From positions 46,469,010 to 46,533,009 of the forward strand of contig NC_057925.1 in NCBI RefSeq assembly GCF_018873765.1: DNA of 64,000 nucleotides, given 5' to 3'. Positions 13,801 through 25,800 of this stretch are shown here, piece after piece. The stretch comes from Telopea speciosissima (taxonomy: Eukaryota > Streptophyta > Magnoliopsida > Proteales > Proteaceae). The position numbers and the translations under genes are program-made. Position 1 is the stretch's first letter. Each line of letters begins with the position of its first letter. The notes beneath the pieces are model-generated. The model ran no database searches, was not told the DNA's origin, and saw only the letters and a program-made list of their open reading frames with translations.

Positions 13801-16800
13801 GTAATGTGCTAAATTCAAGGATACATCATGCTTAGCTAGTTCTTTTCCCATGGCATTCTTATTTTATCATGATTGTGATTTTTTTTGGGGTACTAATTTC
13901 GTCTGGTTTTTAATAAATGAAATGTTTGTCTCATATGCAGGACAAGGGCTTTGACTACCTCATATAACTCTTCCCCAAATGAAGCATCACGGCCCTTTGA
14001 TTGTGACAGAGATGGATTTGTGTAAGAATTAGCCTTTATTTGAAAAATCTAGAGAGAGTTCACTTTTATCAACCTTAGCCATAACTATATATACATGTGG
14101 TGGATTGGAACCAATAGTGAATTTGTTGCTCCTAAGTGATTGAAAGAAGAGAAAATCAACAAAATCAGATGAACTCAGCCATTTGGTTTTACTTTTTTAT
14201 TCTCCCCTTTGGATGGGAGAGAGATGTTCAAAAAATCCTTACATATTGATTTGTTTGTCTTAGATGTCACTTAGGTAGTCTCATTTATTGTTGGAGTTGA
14301 ATCTATCATATGGTGACCACATGCCTCAATTCATGTTCAAGAACAGAGATCCGTCCTCATTATCTTCAAGGATGCGTGTGAAGACGTGGATTTGGTCTAT
14401 GGGTTCAGACTTGTGGATTTGAAATTCATAAATTTGAGAAATCTTTCATTTGGGTGCATTATTGGAGGAGCGTATTTGAAATTCATTGTTGGATTTTTAA
14501 GGGATTTTATGAATTTGGAATTTGATTAGCATTCATTAAGCCAAAAATTTCAAGCCATGCACCTATAAAATAGTCATGATACACAGAATTGAATCCGAGC
14601 CCTTCTTTGAGTCGCATAATCCTAATCTTGTACCATTGGACATCCATAAACTTGCTGACTCCTGAGAGAATTTTGATCATTTTAAGTAATTAATGAGCCC
14701 CATTGCTTTGTCTTGAGCATCTGTTATTTTGCTCCATCACACCAATGATATGTCTGGAGCATTCATTATTGTACAGGTTTCATTTTTGTCACCGACGTTT
14801 TCTGTCATTTCAACCTCTTTGATGAAAATTATTTTGATTTAGTTTAATTGGAGCATGGTTCAAGGGCTCGGTTTCTTACCGAGACGAAACCTACCTGCAA
14901 TACCACTTTGTACCTGGTTTCGACTTAAATTCGGATATTTCGCAAGTTTCAATTTGAACCTGGGTTAACCACCTATATAAGTTCAATTATCCCCATTGAA
15001 ACTTGACGAAACCTGGGCTCGAAACTGGTTCGGCACATATTTATTAATGTTTTTTTTATTTGTTATTTCATTTACTTAAAATATTATTCATAAATAAGCA
15101 AATGCCCCCTATTTGAATCCAATAAAAATAGTTAAAAAACTAAATTCCAAAAGGATAAAAATCAACCCCCAGTTCAGGAATAAAAATTGGATTTTCGGCG
15201 GTAGGTGAAACTTTCAACTTTAAAATGCTGGTCTTTTTCTCAAATTTAAAAATTCCATAAATCTTAATATAATAAAGCATTGTTAAAAACCAAAAGATCG
15301 GCAAAATAATCTTTTGTTTTGATGTCTAAAAGTTTATTTCCATTCAGGGCGATTTAAACAGCATTCGCGCACACCAAGTAAGGTTTGACTGGAGCATAAC
15401 TCCTTCAATCTAAATCATATTTAAGCATTAGAAAAAGCCCAGCATTTGAAGGTTGAAAGTTTGTCCTTGCGCCAAAAATCCAATTTTTGTTCTTGAACTG
15501 GGGGTTGATTTTTTATCCTTTTGGAATTTAGTTTTTTAAATTATTGTTATTGGATTGAAATAGGGGGTAGTTTCTTATTTATGAATAATATCTCAAGTAA
15601 ATGAAATAAATAAGTTAATAGTTTGTGTTGATATGTTTGGTGCATCAACAAACTATCCCTAACCAACACTGTCGGGATTGAGTTCCATGTTAACTATTGT
15701 CTTTGAAGTTTGAAAAGAAGTTAATATACTAATATGAGCTCTTTGAGAGAATTAGCAAGTTCGGTTTAGGATTAGTGTGTTTGATTTGTGATATTTCTAA
15801 GGCGTTTCAAAAAGCATCCTCTTAGATTTTGTTTTTAAATTCCAATTCCAAGGGTTTGAAATTCATATATCAGCCCTAAATGAGCTATTTGATTTGGGGT
15901 AGTTGGAACTCAGTTCCAAATCCACTTGCACCCCCTCCCCCCTCCCCATTCCACCCCCCCCCCCCAAAAAAAAAGAAAAGAAAAGAAGAGAAAAAAGGTT
16001 ATCAAATTTTGTATTATATTTTCTTCATTTTGATATTTGTTGGTTTGAATGTCCCATTTAACACATTAACATTACAGGATAGGTGAAGGAGCTGGTGTTA
16101 TGGTGTTGGAGGTGAGTCATGACGTGCTTTTCATTGAGTAATTTAGTCAGGGCCTTCTATGAAAATTGAATCTGAGCCATTTGTCTTCTTTGTTATGTCT
16201 TCAAAGTTGAGTGTCGCAGCAAATTTTAACTTGTCTGTAAGGTGTTTATATCATTTTCGTATTAGCATTGCACAATCAGATATGCTTTGTTTATATCATT
16301 TTCATATTAGTATTGCACAAACAGATATGCTTTCTTTACTCTTTCATCAATTGGGAAGCCATATATCTTCTAATTTGTCCTTCAATTTTAATTGAATTGT
16401 CAGTTTAGACTGGAGGCATTCAGGAACTATTGACATTTAACTATGAGGGATTATATGAATATTAGGTTTTAATTTTGTGTATAAGTTTTAGTGGTATTTC
16501 ATTTTCCAGAAAATGTGTGGAGGATGACACCATTCATGTGTATCAATTTTTTCTTGAAATAATTGAAGCTCTCTTCACAAGTTTAAGAGAAAGATGACAC
16601 GCCCCCCAAAAAAAAAAGAAAAAGAAAAAAAAAGTGGTGTCTTATGGAGTCGAAATCCAAATTTCTACTTCTTTAATCTTAGGACTTTGCTTCTTAGAGG
16701 ATGCCTTTTAAGAAAAATACTGTGAACTCCCTAGATTATTTATGAGCAATAATATACATCATCTTAGAGTATTTGTAGAAAACATAATAAAGTGGCAGAA

Positions 16801-19800
16801 GGTTTCACACTGCATGGATATTATTGAATCCCGAAAAATAAAGCTATTTTATTCCTCAGTTGAGTAGGCAAGGAGATGGGCATGTGTCAGTGGTTCAGTG
16901 TCCAATACATAAAATCCTAAATACTTGCCAAATGAGCACGTCTATATATGTGAATAATATTCAAGTTCTTCCCAAGTTCCCATGTGCAATCACCTAGGTG
17001 CGATTATATTTTGTTTCCTCGTCATGCCACTGCATATAATATGTTTTCTTTCTGTGGGGAATCTCCCTGATGCAGATCAAAGGTACTCAAAGGAGTAAAA
17101 GAACTTGAGTCAACTCAGTAACTCAGCTGAGTTGACTCAGTCATGAACTCAGTTCCATAATTGTCAAAGCATTGCCTAGGTGTCCAGATGGATTTTGTGG
17201 GATCTAGGCAATTGTTGCCTTAGTGATATTGAACCAAGTTTGGCCCTTAGTTATGCTAACTATACAACAACAACAACTCAGCCTTATCCCAACTGAATGG
17301 AGTCGACTACATAGGTCATAGCCCTCCAACCAGCTATATTCGAGGTCATGCTTGATACAAGGTCTAAGCTATGTATGCCTTTCCTTACCTCTTCTCCTAA
17401 GGTCATTTTAAGTCTGCCCTTAGCTCTTTTAGTTCCTTAAATCTGAATCAAATCACTCCACCGTACTGGTGCATCCAAAGGCTTCCGTTGAACATAGCCA
17501 TGCCACCTCAAACGACTTTCTCGTAGCTTATCATGTATTGAGTTATTCCCAAATCAGCTTTAATATGATCATTCCTTACTTTATCCTTCCTAGTTTTGCC
17601 ACTCGTCCATCTGAACATCCTCATTTCTGCTACATTGAGTTTATCTATATGATGCTTCTTAACTGTATAACATTTCGCACCATACATCATAGCCAGTCGT
17701 ATGACTATCCTATAAAATTTTCCCTTTTTAAGTTTTAAAGGAATACGCCGATCACACCACTCCGGATGCACCTCTCCACTTCATCCAACTTATTTTAATT
17801 CTCTGTGAAACATTATCCTCTATATCAGCTTCTTTATTTATGATTGAGCCAAGATACCTAAAATAATTACTTTGCGGATTTCCCTCTCGTCAATTTTCAC
17901 CACCTCATTATCCATCCTAGTGTAACCAAAGTTATACATCATATACTCTGTCTTCGTTCTACTTATATCTTAAAACCTTTTGATTCCATGGTTGATTTCC
18001 ATAACTCTTACTTGGCGTTAATCACTGGGTTTCTCTCATCCACCAAAACAATATCGCCAGCAAAAAGCATACACCAAGGAACCTCATCTTGAATGTCTCT
18101 GGTTAAATCATCCATTATAAGGGCAAACAAATAAGGGCTTAAAGCTAATTCTTGATGTAACCCAATTGTAATTGGGAATCCACTACCTTGGGCCCCTACA
18201 GTTCTTATACTTGCCACCGCAGCATCATACATATTTTTAATTACGTTCACGTATTTACTTGAAACACTTCTCTTCTCTAGTACTTGTCAGATTAACTCTC
18301 TAGGGAGTCTGACATGAGCTTTTTCTAGGTCAATAAAGACGATATGGAGATCCTTCTTGCACTCTCTAAATCGTTCCATAAGTCTCCTAATTAGGTAAAT
18401 AGCTTCCGTCGTGGATCTTCCTGGCATAAAACCAAACTGGTTCTCCATAATACTAGTTTCTTGTCTCAAGTGGGTTTCAATAACCCTCTCCCATAATTTC
18501 ATAGTATAACTCATTAGTTTTATGCCTCTATAAGTATTGCAGCTCTGAAGATCACCTTTATTTTTATAAATCGGAACCACGATGCTTCTTCTCCATTCAT
18601 CTGGCTTTTCCTTGTGCTCATATTCTTATTGAACAACTTGGTTAGCCAAGATAAAGCACAAATTCCTAAGCTCTTCCATATTTTTATTGGGATCTCATTT
18701 GGGCCTTGTGCCTTGCCTACTTTCATCCTCCTTACAGCTTCTTTTACTTCAGCCACCCTAATTTTTCGTATATATCTACGACATGTGTGTCTTGATGGAT
18801 AATTCAATCTTCCGGAACACTATTACTTGAAGCGTCTTCATTTAGTAGGCTGCAAAAATAACCTTATCTCTTCTTAATGTCCTCATCCCTTATTAGTACT
18901 TTACCATCTTCACTTTTATTACATCTAACATGGTTAAGATCTCTACTCTTCCTTTCCCTCACTATAGCTATCTTATAAAGAGCTTTTTTCCCTTTCTTTG
19001 TGCCCAGATTGTTACACAGATTTTCATATTTCTTCATCCCTTTCTTTTACCACCATCTTCTTAGCTTCATTTTTGGCAAATTTATACCTTTATAGATCCT
19101 CTACATACTCCTTAATCTTTTGCCATGTCTTAAAACTAGTTTTCTTAATCTTAATGGCTGTTTGAACCTTATCATCCCACCATTAAGTCGCTTTAGAGGA
19201 ATGACGTTTTCCTTTCGATTCGCCTAGGACATATTTAGCAACCTTCTTAATACACATCTCATTTCACATCGTATTAGTGTCTTCCTTAAAGTCCCACTTT
19301 CTTTGTTTAACCACTTCACTAGTAAATGATTTCAAAGTATCTCCTTTTAAGCTCCACCACCTTATCCATGACCACTAATCTATGTTGTGTGGTTAGGCTC
19401 TCCCCTGCTATAACCTTACAGTTCTTACATAACAATCTATCGGACCTTCTAGTTAGGAAGAAATCTATTTGATTACTATGATATCCACTTTTGAAGGCAA
19501 TGCTCCTCTCTCTTTTCAAAGTAAGTGTTTACAATGGATAACTCATAAGCCACAACAAAATCTAAATCGAGATCCCCTCCTCAGTTCTGTCCAGAACCGT
19601 ATCCTCCATGTACACCTCCATAACCTCTACATTCTTTCCCAACATGTCCATTCAGGTCACCCCCTATAATAATCCTTTCTCCTTGACGAAAACCTTGCAC
19701 TAATCCATCAATGTGTTCCCAAAATTGTAACTTACTGCTTGCATCCAATCCTACTTGAGGTATGTAAGCGCTAATTATATTGGCAACCTCTTTCTTCAGT

Positions 19801-22800
19801 ACAAGCTTGATGGATATAATCCTATCTTCGAATCTTTTAACATCTACCACATCATTCTTTAAATCTTTATCTACTACTATGCCCAATCCACTTCTATTAC
19901 TTTTATCCTTTGTATACCAAAGCTTAAAGTCGTCCAACTCCTTAGCTTTTTACCCTTCCATCTAGTTTCTTGAATACATGCTATGTTAATCCTTCTCCTC
20001 ATAACATATATCAATTCTAGACTCTTACCTGTTGAACATTCAATGATCCAAGATGCTAATCTAGTCCTATGCTTTATGCCAAATATCATTTAAGTAAATG
20101 CTTATTTCATTTACTTAAGATATTATTCATAAATAAGCAAATGCTCGCTATTTGTATCCAATAAAAATAGTTAAAAAATAAAATTCCAAAAGGATAAAAG
20201 TCAACCCCCCCCGGGTTCTATAGAATAAAAACTATATTTTTGGCAGTAGGTGGAATTTTCAACTTCCTATTGTTGGGGTTTTTCTCAAATCTAAAAATTC
20301 CATAAATTTTAATATGGTAAAACAGTGCTAAAAACCAAAAGAGCAGTAAAATATTCAATTGTTTTGATGTCTAAAAATATTTTCATTCAAAATGATTTTG
20401 ACAACATTTGTGCACAACACCAAATAAGGTTTGACAAGAATATAACTTCTTCAATATAAATCTGATTTAAGCAATTTTGGATTAGTTGGAAAGCTGGTTT
20501 GGTCCTCTACCTATTACAAAAAGTCTCATGTAAAAATAAAATCATTTGATCAGTCGAACTTCTAAGACAACAAGAACATTTCTCTAAATTGGGAGCAATT
20601 TAATCACTTTTAAATAAGATCAAATTTTCTAAGAACAATATAAACCAAATGTGAGACTAGGTATACCAAGACTATGACCAATTCCAAGAACAATTTAAAC
20701 CAAATGTATGTTTTGATTGTTTCAAACTTCAAATAGCTTGTTTCTTTAAGTTTGCTGTCTTCTAGTTCTATTTTTATTTTTGATGACTTGATGTTGCTTA
20801 ATATTGATTTTTGATGACTTGATGGGACTTAATGTTGGTTTTTGATGATTTGATGTGGTTTAATGTTGTTTTTTGATGATATAAGGTGTACATTGTAGCA
20901 TACTAAATAATGTTAGAAAAGGGGGGGAAATAAAAAATAACACCTGGGCGCCTTGGTTGCCCAGGCAGGCGGGCGCCTTCGCCTAAGCGCTTTGACACCC
21001 CTCCATCCTCTTGGGTCACCTTGTTGCCTTGACAACTATGCTCAGTTCACCCAGTTTTGGGTCAGTATGGACCAGCAACCAGTCCCACGCAGTAATAGGA
21101 GCCATGATAGAACTGAAGTTTTTGATAATAAAATGATGCAAGGCCATGGAAGCTTCTGACTTCTGTGAGTTTTTTGGGAACCGGACAGTCAAGGATGCTC
21201 TTGACTTTCTCCAGATCAGCCTCAACACGTCTTGAAGACACAATAAAACCCAAAGAATATGATCTTAGGTAACGTAAAGGAGCACTTCTTTAAGTTGATG
21301 TAGAGCTTTTCAGCTTGCAGAACTCGTGGAACATGGCTCAGGTATTACGTCCTTTTAAGTTGATGCAGATAAAGATACTCAAAGAAGTACCATTAAGGGT
21401 GTCAATCGGTACGGTATCGATAATCTGGTACGGTACATATACCAGATACCAGATACCAGATACCGTACCATACCGGATAAGATGTGTATTTTTAATACCG
21501 ATACCGTACTGACTTGGTATGGTATATATTCAGTATAGAAACCGGTATGAATTCGGTATAAAAACGGTACAGGGTCTTCTAGAGTTCAGGTACAAGAGCA
21601 AGGTCGACAAACAGAAATGGGTTGATGGCATTAGAAATCTGCTACGCCAAGCTGGCTGTATTAAAGAAACAGATTAATCCATGGAATTCTTAAATATTAA
21701 CTGAAAAATTTACTCTGCATATAAGTTCCATAATAGAGGAAAAGCTCTCTTGTGGTTTTCCTTGTCTTGTCGTACTGTTTACTGGTGAGCGATTAAACAT
21801 CGTACCCTTCATCTTGGTGTTGAAATAGAAGTGTTCTATTCACGCAAAGCAAGAGGATGAAACCGATGAATGGATTGCAGAAGGCCAGAAGGCAGAAGCA
21901 CCGCCGTCACCCATCAGCCAAGGTACTAAAACTCGGGTCTCGGTGCCAACTCGACTCTTGGAAAACCGAGACGAGTCGAGATCTCGCCGAGTTGGTGCAT
22001 TTTTTTTTTTTCAACTCGAAGCCTCAACTTTGGGTCAACCCAAGATCTGGACCCGAGATCCGAGATCTCGCCGAGATATGTCGAGTTTTGTCCAATTAGG
22101 TAAGGTATTTAAGTGGTAGGTGGGTTAAAATAATGGGTTGAAACCGAGATCCAACCGAGATCTCGCTCGCCGAGATATTGCACTTTTGAGACTCGCAGGC
22201 AATCTCGTCTTGAGATTTCAAAAATCCGAGAAACTTGGCGAGATCTGGCGAGATCTCGCGAGTTCTCGAACCTTGCCATCAGCTGCAGAGAACTTGAGAG
22301 TTGAGAGAATTAGAGAAGGCCGAAAGGGAGAATTCGAGAATGGGAGATTAGGGTTTTCACTTTCTAGTTTGTTTTGCACTTGTGCGTGTTTAGTTATAAT
22401 AGAAAATTTACAAATTTACCCTCTGTTCGTTACGTTATTCGATACAGTATATGTCATTCGGTACAATATATGCCATTTGGTACGGTATCGGTACATACCG
22501 AACGGTTTCATCTTAGAAACTGATACCGTACCACGACCAATACCGTTTTCTCACTGTACCGTACTGAATTTGCAACAGTATGGTTTTATGCGGTCAGTTT
22601 CTGTTCCAAATTGACACCCTTAAGTACCATAGGAGATTTAGAGCCCGAGTCAACTTAGTAACTAACTGAGTTACTGAGTTGACTCAGTCATGAGCTCGGT
22701 TCTCCCAATATTTAGTCAGTTATGGACCAGCAACCAGTCTCCCTTCGGGACACTTTTTAGTATTCTATTTGCTTCTTGTTGCATTAATTAGGTACTTGTA

Positions 22801-25800
22801 CTAGTTGTACTAGAGTTCCACTTTGTTGGAAGTCTATCCTATCTCCTCAAGTGTTTTAAGTAGTCGAGACACTATCTCTTTAAGTTTTTTAAGTGGTAGG
22901 GATACTCCAAAAGAGGCTGTTGGCCAAAGGGGTTTCCTATTCTGTTTTGCTTTGTTTTTTTTTTTTTTTTTAAAATTTGTTTATTCCTTGTTTAGTTCCA
23001 TTATTCTCTTTAATAAATAAAACATTAAAGGGGGCTACAGCCCATGATTTGTTCATTCAAACAGCTATGGCTATTCTGAGTTCTGTGATGATGAAGCTCT
23101 ATTACAGTTGTGATTCATCCGTCTTGTTGTGGTGTGTCAACAAGTGGTTGGTGGTGATTCCAACCGAAACCAGTGGTGGTAATGTTATTGGTTACATCTT
23201 TCTTATTCTTATTCTTCTTTTTCTGCAAATCTGATTTCAAGTAAGTACAACAACAACAACAACAACACAGCCTGATTTCAAGGAAGTATTCTGTGCTATA
23301 TTCAAACATTGATTGATGGTTTGATTCCAACAAACTTTTTGACTTCAATTTCATTCTCACTTACTGTTTCTTACTTCTACTACACTGTTAGACGACTGTT
23401 TCTTACCACACATTAATTTTTAGAATGGATATCTACTGCTATTCTTAAGTTTTGGAATTCCTCCATACAGTGGGAGACTACTGAATCTCCACATCCAACC
23501 TTTTGGATTAGACTGAGATTTTGGCCTAATGTTCTCTCCCTCAAGAATAGTGTTCGACCAGACTTCGAGTCAGATCAGAATCTTTGGTCTGTTGTTATTA
23601 ATCCACCCGTTGGATTAGCATATGTTCTTGATGTTCTGTTCTCTATTGTTAAGTTTATCTTTAACCAGAATTTGGGTTGCATATCTGATCTGTTGATATA
23701 TATTTACATTAAAATCTGAACTTGTCTTGTGTCTATAATTCTTGCTTGTGGTTGGTTTTCTGAAACCTATTCTTAGGTGGATTTAAACCTCATCACACAC
23801 ACACACACACACACACATACACACACACACACTCTCTCTCTCTCTCTCTCTCCTTCCCGGGTCATTCTTTTAGTTGTTTTCCATATAAAGAAAAGAGATG
23901 CATAGAGTGCATGGAGTATCCAGTAGCATGGACATGCATTTCAGCTCCTGACAAGCTACAAAATGAAAAATAAGTATGTCCTTGTTAGTTGTTACACAGC
24001 TCCTGGCCTATCTCTTTCTTTCAAAACATTCCCTTTCTTAGAGACAGCCGAAACATCAAAGTTTTCAGATGTTGGCGCCTTTAACTGTTTCCCCGAGGAT
24101 TTTGGTTGAATTTCACTGCTTCTTGGATAAGCATTTAATTCCTGTTTTCTTAGTTCTTACAATTTTTCTTTGGGCATTATAACTTCCATTAGGAAACAGC
24201 ATATGACTAATCTTAATGTTTGGGTTGACATGGTAGATATCCATCTATTTCATCCAATTTCTCTTCTGAATGTCAATCATAAGTTCCAAAATCCAGCAAG
24301 TCTTCTATTTATCTTGATTGTAGGTTGATGAGTTGTTCTGGTTGACTTCCATGTGATTAGAGATCTCATTTTTTCACCAGACAAACCATTAATATTAGGG
24401 AAAATTACATGATTATCTACATTTGAGTTTCTTCTTACTAAACTAGCCAGTCATTGTTTAGCCAAAATAGTAACCTTCACTCCATCTAAATATATTTTAC
24501 CATTTTTACCCCCCAAACTACCCTCTACATCCTCCTTCTCCGATCACTCTTCCCTGAAATCACCTCGCGCAAGTCTGCAACGCCCCATCCCTCCCCTACC
24601 CTCGGCCCCGCATACTTCTAAATTTAATTTTTATTGTTGAATGAAACTCCTCTTCTAGTGCTTCTCTTGCACCAAAAACCTGCAGCAATTTCCGCTAGAC
24701 AGTCCACATCCGTGAGTCGGTGAGTATTCTCTCTCTCTCTCTCGAAATGGAAAGAACAGCTCTAAGCTGCTATTTAGATTGATCCCATGATCTGATTTTT
24801 GAATTTTCAATAGTTTCTATGCAAGAATAATAGATGACGGTTCGGTTCTGAATTGTTTGTGGTTGGATCTCTAATTTGGAGCGGGGAAAGAAATGCGAGA
24901 CGGGAGACCTTATGTTTTTACGGCTGGTTCGAGATTTTCTAGTGGTGATGGAAGGCAAATCATCCTCTGCAACTCCGAAAATGTCATTAATGTAGGCGGA
25001 GAAATCGCTACAAGCTTACAAGTGGTTAAGCATATTGGATTCGGGAGCAGCGGCTGCCCTGCCATCATCCACAAACAACGCTGGTGTCCAAGTCGCCAGG
25101 AGGAGGTTCTATTACTGGGTTTGCATTCCTTTTTTAAGTTTACTCTTCTTATTCTTCAAATCCGCAGGGGTTAGAAGGAGACGGCAAGTCGTCCGAGGAG
25201 AAGAGAGGTGTTGCCTGCAGGATTTTTATCAGGAGAGGGGGACGGCAAGTTCGTCTGCCTGCAAACCCCATAGTCAGACGGTAGATATGGGTGTCCAATT
25301 GAATGAAAACAGGGGTCTCCACCAGTCGGTGGCCTCAGGTTCCCACCCCATCGTTGGGGATTCTGGAGCAGCGGTGGTGTTCCGATTTTGACAAATTAGG
25401 GGTAGATTCTAGTATGCTTCTCATTGCATAGAGGATGGGAGGGAATCAGGGAAGAGAGTGGTGAGAAGGAAATGCGGTTTGAAGAGAGTGGATTGCGAAC
25501 TTACACCAAAGGGAAGGGGCTAGGTCGCCGGACATGGTGTGATCGAGGGGAGGATCAGGAAAGGGATAAAAATGCCAAATAAATATATGCCGGTGAGGGT
25601 GGATACTGTTTTGGTTATTTTTGTAATACTCAAACTGGATCTGTCTAATTCCATTAAACTAAACAGGGAGTGGTTAAATCTGTAAACCAAAACCCAATGT
25701 TGCCTAATCTGGTAATTTTCCCTTAATATTATGCTTTCAATAGATTGTTGTGCCATGTTCTATCCTAATTTTTTCTTGTTCCCAACTTGTCTATCCTCAA

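Noticed and set aside
20953..21159. Plus-strand ORF of 68 aa
   Set aside because: It runs through a gcgcc-rich repeat and then antisense to the Ty3/gypsy fragment; a shadow frame.
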